Shown here piece by piece: positions 26,463 to 34,386 of a stretch of DNA of 64,000 nt. Position 1 is the first letter of the stretch. Each line of letters opens with the position of its first letter. A program made the translations under genes and the position numbers. Source of the DNA: a bacterium (GTDB lineage Bacteria; Cyanobacteriota; Vampirovibrionia; Gastranaerophilales; UBA9971); contig JBAWVS010000002.1 of NCBI GenBank assembly GCA_037147175.1, positions 1 to 64,000 on the forward strand, given 5' to 3'. The notes beneath the pieces are model-generated. The model was not told the DNA's origin. It did not search any database and was given only the letters and a program-made list of their open reading frames with translations.

Positions 26463-27140
26463 TCAGCAATGCCTGAATTTTAATAACTCCTGTATTTTTT
26501 CTTCAGGCAATTCCGACCTCTTGCCCAGTAAGCCTGAATACAAATAAACCCTCGAGTAAAATTCAAGGGTTTCCAGTTTATAAAAAGTTTCTTTCAAATT
26601 ACGACCGCACACTGTAACGCCATGATTTGCCATTAAGACAGCATCATTTTTTTCAAAATACTTTGCGACTGCTTTTGCAAGTTTTATAGTAGAAGGTGTT
26701 TCATATTCAACTACAGGTATGCTGCTTCCAAATGTTACAACAGGCTCTGCAAGAATTGCCTGCAAATTCTTTTCTCCGGAAACTGCTAATGCCGTAGAAA
26801 AAGGCGGGTGGGCATGTATAACAGCATTTATCTCGGGTCTGATTTTATAAATTTCTACATGCATCATACTTTCTGAAGATGGTTTTATATTATTATTTTC
26901 AACAATACTTCCTTCTTCATCGAGTAAAACAACTTCTGTCTCGTTCATTTCTCCAAGACAAGTGCTGGTCGCAGTTATATAGATTTGACCATTTCGAGTG
27001 GATAAATTCTGTTCTTCAGGCTCAATTTTCACTTTGCAGCGACAACTTATATTCCCTGATATTCCGGAGGTAAGACCGCTTTTATACAGTCTTTGACCAA
27101 TCTCAAGAATATTATTTTTTATATCTTTTTTATCAAACAA
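26463..27140 (-). CDS. Class II aldolase/adducin family protein (FucA-like)
   Basis: A 225-residue class II aldolase domain: typical members cleave fuculose-1-phosphate, ribulose-5-phosphate or methylthioribulose-1-phosphate. The zinc-binding HAH in AVIHAHPPFSTALA (near residue 108), the following Glu in LAEPVVTFG, and the HGVTVCGRNLKET segment are typical. The Ser/Gly-rich GLTSGISGNISCR near the N-terminus is the phosphate-binding region. The start is TTG at 27140 with a weak site, so a later start cannot be excluded. No other sugar-degradation gene is next to it; ppdK lies downstream after a gap. The substrate is open. Confidence 0.85.
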   Translation of the reverse strand: MFDKKDIKNNILEIGQRLYKSGLTSGISGNISCRCKVKIEPEEQNLSTRNGQIYITATSTCLGEMNETEVVLLDEEGSIVENNNIKPSSESMMHVEIYKIRPEINAVIHAHPPFSTALAVSGEKNLQAILAEPVVTFGSSIPVVEYETPSTIKLAKAVAKYFEKNDAVLMANHGVTVCGRNLKETFYKLETLEFYSRVYLYSGLLGKRSELPEEKIQELLKFRHC

Positions 27141-27216
27141 GACTAAATTTCTCTGCTGTTTGTTATTACTTTTTTGTCTGTTTTTATAGCTTATTTATCA
27201 CATAAACATATTTAAC

Positions 27217-27307
27217 TTTCAAGTTTTTAACTCCCGCTTCGCGCTTGAATGAGTTCAGCCTTACAAGCTGACAAAGTCGCCTTTCAGGTTTTAACTCCCG
27301 CTTTGCG
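27217..27307. repeat. Pair of direct repeats with CCCGCTT(C/T)GCG
   Basis: TTTTAACTCCCGCTTCGCG at 27226 and TTTTAACTCCCGCTTTGCG at 27289, with similar flanking TTTCAAG and TTTCAGG, about 65 bases apart. They lie in the 343-base gap between the aldolase gene and the repetitive protein; apart from these, a hairpin and a 65-base repeat copy, I see nothing coding in this gap. Confidence 0.5.
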
Positions 27308-27313
27308 TGCAAT

Positions 27314-27340
27314 AAAAAAGCCTGTTTTTCAAAACAGGCA
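27314..27340. terminator. Terminator hairpin, minus strand
   Basis: GCCTGTTTT, a TC loop and AAAACAGGC form a nine-pair stem, and on the minus strand it runs into TTTTTT. It lies some 145 bases after the stop of the repetitive protein gene, so it probably ends that transcript. Confidence 0.7.
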
Positions 27341-27418
27341 TTATACTACACACACTACATACATTTCCTTACTACTAAATTTACCTACATTATATTTTAT
27401 TAAGAGCCTATCCTTTAG

Positions 27419-27483
27419 GGACTGCGGTTAAAATCATAAACGGCTTGTTTGACAAGGCGGTTTTGATTTTAACAAGACAGCTT
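27419..27483. repeat. 65-base interspersed repeat, copy A
   Basis: This copy differs by one base from copy B (42434-42498): GGACTGCGGTTAAAATC, then CTTGTTTGACAAG and GATTTTAACAAGACAGCTT. The ends contain the inverted pair GTTAAAATC/GATTTTAAC and an inner CTTG/CAAG pair, so it can fold as a cruciform. A shared 5' neighbour TAAGAGCCTATC occurs at both sites. Copy A ends exactly next to the stop codon of the downstream minus-strand gene. Confidence 0.75.
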
Positions 27484-28251
27484 CTAAGTTTTTTTTGTTG
27501 TTAAAACAGGAAATCCTGTTTTAACTGTATCAGCAGCAGCCGTATCTGTTTTAGCAGTAACAGCAGTAGTTGTATCTGCCTTAGCTGTGTTCACAGAAGC
27601 TGTATCTGCTTTAACTGAATCTGTTTTAGTTGTATCAACAGCAGTTTTATCTGTTTTAGTTGCAGCAGCTGTTCCTGTCTGATTTGCTGTTACAACTTGT
27701 CCTTGTCCCAAAGTAGCTGTACTTCCGGTAACAGCCGCATTTTGAGCAACAGTATTAATATTGTTTTTTACTGAAGTTACAACTGATCCAAGCGAATTAT
27801 TTTTAGATACATTGATTTTTGAGAGTGCTTCATTGGCTCTGGCAACGGTATTGTTTATAGTAGCTAAGCCATATTGAATAGCTGATCCCATACTACTGTT
27901 AAGAGAACTTATTGCGGAATCTGATATTCCGGAAATCCCTGCAATTTCTTGAGAAGCTGAACCTGTCCATGAGACTAAAGACTGTAAATCAGCCACGTTT
28001 GAATTAACATCAGAACATGAACCAACAACCTGATTTTGATTTTTTTGAGCAACTTGACTGCTTACATCATTACATTTTCTGGCCTGTTCTCTTATTGCCG
28101 CTTCTATTTGTGCGCTAAATATAGAAATACGTGAAGCAGTTGTATCAATATTATTAGATGAACTTGAATTTTGTTTTTTCATTGCATTTTGAGTAGCAGC
28201 ATTAATTATTATAGCTTGTTTTTGAGAATCCAAAGACAAATTAAGACCCAT
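27484..28251 (-). CDS. Ala/Thr/Asp-repeat protein of unknown function
   Basis: A 255-residue protein with no family I recognise. Residues 1-190 are predicted largely helical and rich in Ala, Ser, Asn and Gln (for example SRISIFSAQIEAAIREQARK and VADLQSLVSWTGSASQEI); the C-terminal 65 residues are a low-complexity repeat of the type TDTAAVDTTKTD/ADTAKADTT. No signal peptide or membrane helix is visible. A glycine-rich pattern is absent, so an adhesin or secretion substrate is only a guess. It begins MGLNLSLDSQ with the ribosome site GGAGG (minus strand). It stands alone, upstream of a hairpin and the 65-base repeat. Confidence 0.55.
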   Translation of the reverse strand: MGLNLSLDSQKQAIIINAATQNAMKKQNSSSSNNIDTTASRISIFSAQIEAAIREQARKCNDVSSQVAQKNQNQVVGSCSDVNSNVADLQSLVSWTGSASQEIAGISGISDSAISSLNSSMGSAIQYGLATINNTVARANEALSKINVSKNNSLGSVVTSVKNNINTVAQNAAVTGSTATLGQGQVVTANQTGTAAATKTDKTAVDTTKTDSVKADTASVNTAKADTTTAVTAKTDTAAADTVKTGFPVLTTKKT

Positions 28252-28644
28252 AATTATGACTCCTCCACTTAATTTAAATTAACCCCAATTCTTAACACCA
28301 AATAAACAAATGTTCTTTTAACCTATAACCAATATAAAAAACGCAATTTAAATCAATAAATCAAAAAACTTTTATTATTCCTCCTCAGACATCTTTCATA
28401 AAACCCTGTGTAATCCACCTTAATAATATAAAAACAAGCAGCATTTTGTTATTTCAAGAATACTCTTTTTCTTAACAATTAGTTACAAAAACAAGACAAA
28501 AATATTACGTCAATATGGCTGAAAACCATAGGCAGTAAATCTATTGCCAATTCAATTACCGGTTAACTCGAATTGCTAAATCGCCAAAATCGTCATTGCG
28601 AGCATAGCGAAGCAATCTATAACTTGAAGGACTGCAATTTAATA
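28252..28644. other. 393-base intergenic gap with a palindromic repeat
   Basis: The gap between the repetitive protein and the GT4 gene is AT-rich and I see no open frame. Its right part (about 28585-28625) holds TCGTCATTGCGAGCATAGCG followed by AAGCAATCT, a clear copy of the dispersed palindromic repeat. The rest has no structure that I can support. Confidence 0.5.
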
Positions 28645-29844
28645 TTATTTTATAAAATCAATAATTTTATTTATTATTGAAGTCCAGTCATATTCGGAAT
28701 TTACCAGATCTTTATAATTAATATCAGAATATTTATCTTTATTTACAAGAAAATATTCTATTTTTTCTGCTATATCTTTTGACAAATGACTTTTTGTAAT
28801 TAAATTCTTATCAAATTTTTCAAGAATTTCAGGAGTCGCTCCTCTGGGAGTTCCAATTACCGGCACATTATAGCTTAAAGCTTCTATTGTAACGATACCA
28901 AACCCCTCCAGTTGCTCCGTCGGCAAAATAAAACAATCAGCAGCACTGTAATAATAATGCAATAAATCATTATCAACGAACCCTAATAAATTTATTTTAT
29001 TTTGCAGGTTTAATTTTTTTATATATTTATCAAGCTTGCCGTATAATTCGCCTTTTCCTACTATTAACAATCTTGCAGAATTATTTTCTATAAGACTAAA
29101 TGCTTTTATCATGTTGAATAAACCCATTCTCGGGACTAATCGCCTTACGGTAAGAAATAAAGTTTCATCAGTGTTTAATTGCAATTTTTTTCCGGCTTCC
29201 TGTTTGGATATTGGTTCTAAATTTTTTATTTTTGAAACCCCTATTGCAGAAACCAAAACCTTGTCTAAAAATTTATCCCCAAAAAATTTTGTTACTGTAT
29301 TTTTTACATATTTACTCATTACAATGATGCTATCAGCATATTTAAATGAATTATATTCAAATATATAACTAAGAATAAATTTGACAGGAAAGACTGCCAG
29401 CTCTCTATAATTAATTGCCCCAAAAGACAAGTATTTTTGCATATCAAATAAAAGTTCATAAGTATGAACAGCATGAAAAGTTGAAACCAATTTAAAATTG
29501 TATTTCTTTTTTCTTTCTCTTAAAAAATTCAAATTTAACAAATAAGCTGTGTGCGTATTAACAACATCGAAATTATTGTTATCTATTAAAGACAAAAATT
29601 TCTGCGTTAATAAATTTCTGTTTTTAACTCTTAATGGACCTATAGAACCTTCTTTGACGTAAATTCTATATATCTCAAAATTATCGAATTTTTCATATTC
29701 AGGACAATCTGTTCTGTTTGTTGAAACCAGTAATACGACTTCATGTCCCAGTTCTATTAATCCTTTAATGAATCTTTCTATATAAATGACGTTACCACCG
29801 ACCACATCAGGAATATATTTATCAATAATTATGAGCCATTTCAT
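28645..29844 (-). CDS. Glycosyltransferase family 4 (GT-B)
   Basis: A 399-residue retaining GT-B glycosyltransferase, inferred to add a sugar to a lipid-linked oligosaccharide on the cytoplasmic face. The N-terminal acceptor domain contains PDVVGGNVIYIERFIKGLIELGHEV. The nucleotide-sugar donor domain contains LTVRRLVPRMGLFNMIKAFSLI, the KINLLGFVDNDLLHYYYSAADCFILPTEQLEGFGIVTIEALSYNVPVIG segment, with the EGFGIVTIEA motif of the family. No signal peptide. Last gene of the four-gene polysaccharide operon; the specific sugar cannot be told. Confidence 0.9.
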   Translation of the reverse strand: MKWLIIIDKYIPDVVGGNVIYIERFIKGLIELGHEVVLLVSTNRTDCPEYEKFDNFEIYRIYVKEGSIGPLRVKNRNLLTQKFLSLIDNNNFDVVNTHTAYLLNLNFLRERKKKYNFKLVSTFHAVHTYELLFDMQKYLSFGAINYRELAVFPVKFILSYIFEYNSFKYADSIIVMSKYVKNTVTKFFGDKFLDKVLVSAIGVSKIKNLEPISKQEAGKKLQLNTDETLFLTVRRLVPRMGLFNMIKAFSLIENNSARLLIVGKGELYGKLDKYIKKLNLQNKINLLGFVDNDLLHYYYSAADCFILPTEQLEGFGIVTIEALSYNVPVIGTPRGATPEILEKFDKNLITKSHLSKDIAEKIEYFLVNKDKYSDINYKDLVNSEYDWTSIINKIIDFIK

Positions 29845-29874
29845 TTTTTACTATCTCCAACATTTAACAGATTT

Positions 29875-30783
29875 TTATAAACGATTTGACTTTTTTGCTG
29901 ATTCTATAGACGCTGTCTTGTTAAAATCAGCTCTTCGATAAATTAATGGGAAGAACAAACATCTTAGTATATTTTCAAAGATATGTATTAGATTAATCAA
30001 AAATTTCTGTTTTTTCCCATAACATTTTTCAAAAAACAATAATTCACTTTGTTTGACTATTTTTATTTTATTAAGCGATTTTTCTGTGGAAGCTTCTTTA
30101 AAATGTATAATTTGAGCCTGCGGAATAATAGCCGATTTATACCCTTTTTTATACATTCTGTAAGTTAATTCTGACTCCTCGTAATAAAGAAAAAAATCTT
30201 CATCAAACAAGCCGGTTTCTTCAAGCACAGACTTCCTTAAAAACATATCTGCCCCTGTTATATAATCAACCTCAACGATATATTGACTTAACTCACAGCT
30301 TCCCATGTCAAATTTTTTTTTGTAATAATTTTTAAAAATTTTATGAAGAAAAAATCTTGTAAAGAATATTTGCTCAATAGTCGGGAAGTTTCCATACGAA
30401 TGCTGCGGGGTTAAATCTTCGCCATACAAAGCCCCGCCGCAACAAGCTATTTTTTGATTTTCCTGTTTTTCCATAAAATCAAAAAATATTTTTATTGCGT
30501 TATTTAATAAAACAGTGTCTGAATTGAGCAAAAATACATATTTGGCGTTTGATTCTCTTATTGCAATGTTATTTGCAGCACCGAAACCTTTATTTTCCTT
30601 ATTTTTCAACAATTTAACCTGTGGAAAATCCTGTTCTATCATTTCAGAAGAACAATCATGAGAATTGTTATCAACAACACATACCTCAAAATCAACTCCC
30701 TCTGTTTTTTCAAAAATCGATTTCAGACAATTTCTTGTGAGTTCTTTTGTGTTGTAATTTACTATTATTATTGATATATCCAT
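29875..30783 (-). CDS. Glycosyltransferase family 2
   Basis: A 302-residue GT-A glycosyltransferase of the rhamnosyl-transferase-like branch. Signature: MDISIIIVNYNTKELTRNCLKSI at the N-terminus, VVDNNSHDCSSEMI, and the DxD-like region LLNSDTVLL, followed by the acceptor-side VDYITGADMFLRKSVLEETGLFDEDFFLYYEESELTYRM. A C-terminal segment has a hydrophobic stretch but no clear membrane helix. Only 35 bases separate it from the flippase gene, consistent with one transcript. It probably acts early in building the repeat unit of a surface glycan. Confidence 0.9.
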   Translation of the reverse strand: MDISIIIVNYNTKELTRNCLKSIFEKTEGVDFEVCVVDNNSHDCSSEMIEQDFPQVKLLKNKENKGFGAANNIAIRESNAKYVFLLNSDTVLLNNAIKIFFDFMEKQENQKIACCGGALYGEDLTPQHSYGNFPTIEQIFFTRFFLHKIFKNYYKKKFDMGSCELSQYIVEVDYITGADMFLRKSVLEETGLFDEDFFLYYEESELTYRMYKKGYKSAIIPQAQIIHFKEASTEKSLNKIKIVKQSELLFFEKCYGKKQKFLINLIHIFENILRCLFFPLIYRRADFNKTASIESAKKSNRL

Positions 30784-30818
30784 CTGTTTTATACTCTTAA
30801 ATCTTCTCTTTTTAGCTG

Positions 30819-32150
30819 TTAGTCTACATTGTAAATAATTTCACCGGTATTTATTAATGATTTTTCCGTTTTATCAAGGTTTAGCAGTAACTTTTCTGCA
30901 TAATTTTTATAAATTATATAATTTATAAATTGCGCAAATAAACCTCCAACAGCAATAGAATATATGCCCATGCTGCTTTTCAGCAAATATACAAAAACAA
31001 AAAATGTTAATATAAACAAGGTATTTGCCATGATAGCTATTTGACTTTTTTTAGCGGTAAAAATAGTTAAAATATAAGGAGCTTCAATTAAAACAACTAA
31101 AGACCACGGACATAAAGACAAAAAGATGTAATTGATATTTATGAGATCATTGTCAGATAATTTTCCCATAGAAATTATTTTTAACGCTGTGGGTATCGCA
31201 AAAAAAGATAAAACAATTCCAATAAACATTAAAATAATTGAACCTTTCAAGAATTTTCTCATTTCTTCTTTTATTTTTCTTACATTTTTATCAACCCAAA
31301 AATTTGTCAGGTTCGTCTTGAGAATTTTTGAAGACGGACCAATAGTTAACAGTTTTAATGTGTCAATAATTTTTTTGGCATAATAAAAATATGATACAAA
31401 GCCGGCTGGCATGGTTACAAGCATATTATTAACAGCTATTGGCAGCAGTACATTATAAATATTATCTCCTAATCGAGTGCTGAAACTATTTTTAAAAAAA
31501 GGTTTTACCTCGGAATGATAAAAAACAAATTTAAACGGCACAATTTTTTTTGCTATAAAAATAGTTCCTGCTACAGCTGCTAAAACCCAACCGAAAACTT
31601 GCCCGTATGCAAGATAAATTATATTGTTGCAGTTCAAAAAATAAACTGTCAGCTGTGCAATAACAATAAATAAATTTGGTAAAGAAGATAAAATATAAGG
31701 AATTGAAAACCTCATTTCTGCATTCAAAAGCCTTTCATTGAGGGCATTAACAGGCATAAAAACCAAACCTGACAATAATATCGGAAATATGTTTTTTAAG
31801 GACTCAAGCCGCTGCGGATCTATATTGAAAACAAAAACCTTAAAAACAAAATTTCCAAGTAAATACAAAATTACTATGGAGACTATCCCGATAACACAAG
31901 ATAAAAACAAATTGGCGTTATAAAAATCATTTGATTTATCAACAGCTGTCTTTTTTAAGTCCGTATAAAAAACCATAAATTGCTCAAAAAATACCAGCTG
32001 AAGAAGTTGGATTGTCATCACAATTGAAGTTGCTAATAAATAAGCATCAACCTGTTTTGATATCCCGAAAACTTTTATTAAAAGCAATGCATTTACGGCA
32101 TTTAAGAGTATTTGAATTAAGATCAAAAAATTATATTTAATATTAAACAT
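30819..32150 (-). CDS. MurJ/Wzx-like lipid-linked oligosaccharide flippase
   Basis: A polytopic membrane protein of 443 residues with about 12 hydrophobic segments, of the MOP exporter superfamily (MviN/Wzx). It starts MFNIKYNFLILIQILLNAVN followed by KVFGISKQVDAYLLATSIV, the usual opening of MurJ-like flippases. It is expected to flip undecaprenyl-linked glycan units across the membrane. Its gene overlaps the upstream polymerase gene by eight bases and is followed by two glycosyltransferases, which points to a surface polysaccharide rather than peptidoglycan role. Confidence 0.85.
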   Translation of the reverse strand: MFNIKYNFLILIQILLNAVNALLLIKVFGISKQVDAYLLATSIVMTIQLLQLVFFEQFMVFYTDLKKTAVDKSNDFYNANLFLSCVIGIVSIVILYLLGNFVFKVFVFNIDPQRLESLKNIFPILLSGLVFMPVNALNERLLNAEMRFSIPYILSSLPNLFIVIAQLTVYFLNCNNIIYLAYGQVFGWVLAAVAGTIFIAKKIVPFKFVFYHSEVKPFFKNSFSTRLGDNIYNVLLPIAVNNMLVTMPAGFVSYFYYAKKIIDTLKLLTIGPSSKILKTNLTNFWVDKNVRKIKEEMRKFLKGSIILMFIGIVLSFFAIPTALKIISMGKLSDNDLININYIFLSLCPWSLVVLIEAPYILTIFTAKKSQIAIMANTLFILTFFVFVYLLKSSMGIYSIAVGGLFAQFINYIIYKNYAEKLLLNLDKTEKSLINTGEIIYNVD

Positions 32151-33525
32151 TGAGTTTTCTCTTTTTTATTGCTTCATTCAGAAAATTTTCTTTTGCCAAA
32201 ACCATTCCGAATAGTATATACATCATTATTTTCATATAAGTATTATAGTAAAAAAACCCTCCGATACTGCTCGTAAAAATAGTTATAAGAAATAAGAAAA
32301 CCGACATATTTAATTTTCTATAATAGCCTTTATATTTTTTAAAATTTTCAAAAAACTTTTTACACATAAAAATAAAAAAGGAAAACAAAATAACTGCACC
32401 AATTATCCCCATTTCTTCAACCGCCAGCAAATAATAATTATGCGCAAACATATATCCATGTTCCTGCGCAAAAATATTTGGAGGTAGCAATGGATCAATA
32501 AGTACCCAGTATGAATTTAATCCCGCACCAATCCATAAATATTTAATATTATTTGTAAATGCAGCTATCGGATAACTCCAAATGAAAAATCTGTCAGATA
32601 CAGTTGTTTCGACTGTTTTAACAAATGATGTATTTGCCACTATAACCGAAACAATTGAGGTTATAGTGGCAAATACAGCTACTTTGCCTAAAGCTTCCTT
32701 TCTATCCTTACTGTTATAATAATAATAAATTAATCCGCATACAAAAAGAGCTAATATGCTTTCTTTTGAATATCCCATATAAATTGCAACCAACAATATT
32801 GCCGGAATTATATTTCTTTTTTTTGTATTAATGAACTTCAAAAAAGGAAGAATCAAAAGTAATATATCTACTAAAAATTCCGGCAGCATTCCATTTCCTC
32901 CAAAAGTTCCCCATGCATGCCAAACAATTTTAGGACCTATTCCCAAATAACCCAAATATCCTCTTTCCGATTGAAATGTTGCGCCAAATTCACCAGTAGT
33001 AGATTGTAATATACCTATTAGTGATTGAAATAATGCTGTAAAAAGAAAAGCCTTAATAATTTTAGACCAGGAAGTTTGTTTTGTTCTTATCAGGTAAACA
33101 GTAATATAAAAAACAAATATAGCTTCAAGAAATTTAAACGAAGTCAGTATGCCTGTGTTGGAAAGAGAGGTAATTCCGGTAATGAAATATAATATTAAAA
33201 GAACTATATTCCATTTATCTATACTTGTTTTCAAACTCACCCGCCGGTCATTAATTAATAAATTTAACCCTACAGAGAGTATGCAAATTAAAATTAAAAT
33301 ATCATTTGCCGAAAAACTAATCGGCAGAACTCTTAATCTATCTGGAAAAGTAATTGTGAAAATTACTAAATAATAGCAATATTGAGGCTTAACAAGAAGA
33401 AAAACAAGGACGAGGGCGCCCAAAAAAGAAAGCAATAGGTAATGGACAGGAAAAAACAAAATTAACGATCCGAAAACAAATGCTATAAGAATAAATATTT
33501 TATCCAGCTTATTAAATTTATTCAT
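32143..33525 (-). CDS. O-antigen ligase/polymerase family membrane protein
   Basis: A 460-residue protein with about ten to eleven membrane segments and the Wzy_C/O-antigen ligase layout: a large periplasmic loop near residues 180-230 (FGATFQSERGYLGYLGIGPKIVWHAWGTFGGNGMLPEF) and another around 325-365 containing SYPIAAFTNNIKYLWIGAGLNSYW and GYMFAHNYYLLAVEEMG. Such proteins polymerise repeat units or ligate glycans to acceptors. First gene of the operon polymerase-flippase-GT2-GT4. The start is ATG at 33525 with no strong ribosome site. Polymerase versus ligase cannot be decided. Confidence 0.82.
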   Translation of the reverse strand: MNKFNKLDKIFILIAFVFGSLILFFPVHYLLLSFLGALVLVFLLVKPQYCYYLVIFTITFPDRLRVLPISFSANDILILICILSVGLNLLINDRRVSLKTSIDKWNIVLLILYFITGITSLSNTGILTSFKFLEAIFVFYITVYLIRTKQTSWSKIIKAFLFTALFQSLIGILQSTTGEFGATFQSERGYLGYLGIGPKIVWHAWGTFGGNGMLPEFLVDILLLILPFLKFINTKKRNIIPAILLVAIYMGYSKESILALFVCGLIYYYYNSKDRKEALGKVAVFATITSIVSVIVANTSFVKTVETTVSDRFFIWSYPIAAFTNNIKYLWIGAGLNSYWVLIDPLLPPNIFAQEHGYMFAHNYYLLAVEEMGIIGAVILFSFFIFMCKKFFENFKKYKGYYRKLNMSVFLFLITIFTSSIGGFFYYNTYMKIMMYILFGMVLAKENFLNEAIKKRKLNV

Positions 33526-33648
33526 AAATTATTATGTACTTATTTAATTTTTTGCTTAAGTTATACAAAAATTAAAAACTGTTTTTCAGCTTAAAACTAT
33601 TATCGATGCATAAAATAAGTTTGTCAAAATAATTTTCTATGAAGCAAC

Positions 33649-33711
33649 TCTGGACAATCTTTACACAAGTCTGGAGTACTTATACATAAGTCTGGACTAT
33701 CTTTTCATAAA
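33649..33711. repeat. Three tandem 21-bp direct repeats
   Basis: Consecutive 21-base units starting TCTGGA at 33649, 33670 and 33691: TCTGGACAATCTTTACACAAG, then TCTGGAGTACTTATACATAAG, then TCTGGACTATCTTTTCATAAA. The first six bases, and the positions ending in A(C/T)A(A/T)AA, are shared. They lie between the divergent polysaccharide operon and the GH/LamG cassette in a 357-base gap with nothing else recognisable. The two-helical-turn period suggests regulator binding. Confidence 0.8.
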
Positions 33712-33882
33712 TTATAATTTTTTTCAGCTTATACAAAGTCTTTAGGCATAAATAAATTCTTAACCAATTAAACTATCTTAACGCTTTATTCCCTAAATAG
33801 CAGGTATTTTGCCATGTGTTACCCTGAAGCTGTAGTTATATTTACAAAAAATTTTTATTTTTATTTAAGAAAGGCGGTTTAA

Positions 33883-34386
33883 ATGTTCGGGTATGATTCA
33901 CTTTTTAAGGCTATTTACGATGCGCTGGGTTCTGATGTTAACTTATCAGCTATTAAAACAAATACTGATAATATAGAAACTCGTTTAAGTAATGTAGAAT
34001 CAGATTTAACAACATTAAAAATACACACCCCATGGGCGGAATTAGCAAGCACAGGTGTTTTAATACCTACTAATTACGGTAAAGGCACTATAAATTCTGG
34101 TTCATCAGCTATGGTGCAACCCGAATATGTTGTACCAGCAGGTCATGTTTGTTATGTTAAAACTGTTGGCTGGGCAACAACAGGATTTGCTACTGTAAGA
34201 CTTGATATTATAATTGATTCTGTTACAACTGGTATATATTTAGGTGGCGGAACGCAGGGTTCAGCTAATTTAGACGGAGTTATAAGAGTTCCTGCCGGTG
34301 GCGCAATAAGATTATTTATAAATAATGAAGCAGGTGCTACCATAAGCCAAATTAGCAGCCTCATAGCAATATCGGTAGCCGAATAA
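33883..34386 (+). CDS. Coiled-coil/beta-sandwich protein, fibre-like
   Basis: A 167-residue protein that I cannot assign. The first 55 residues (VNLSAIKTNTDNIETRLSNVESDLTTLK) have the heptad pattern of a short coiled coil; residues 60-167 are beta-rich (GYVKTVGWATTGFATVRLDIIIDSVTTGIYLGG), with Gly-rich turns, as in trimeric phage head-fibre or tail-fibre knobs. No signal peptide. The stop codon overlaps the next start by one base (TAATG), so the two are translationally coupled and probably act together. The ribosome site AAGGCGG precedes the ATG. Confidence 0.6.
   Translation: MFGYDSLFKAIYDALGSDVNLSAIKTNTDNIETRLSNVESDLTTLKIHTPWAELASTGVLIPTNYGKGTINSGSSAMVQPEYVVPAGHVCYVKTVGWATTGFATVRLDIIIDSVTTGIYLGGGTQGSANLDGVIRVPAGGAIRLFINNEAGATISQISSLIAISVAE

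Noticed and set aside
27249-27431. A 60-codon frame in the repeat region
   Set aside because: It lies in direct repeats and a terminator, with no ribosome site or recognisable product.
33649-33711. A CRISPR array
   Set aside because: The three units are immediately adjacent 21-mers without spacers, and no cas gene is in the window.
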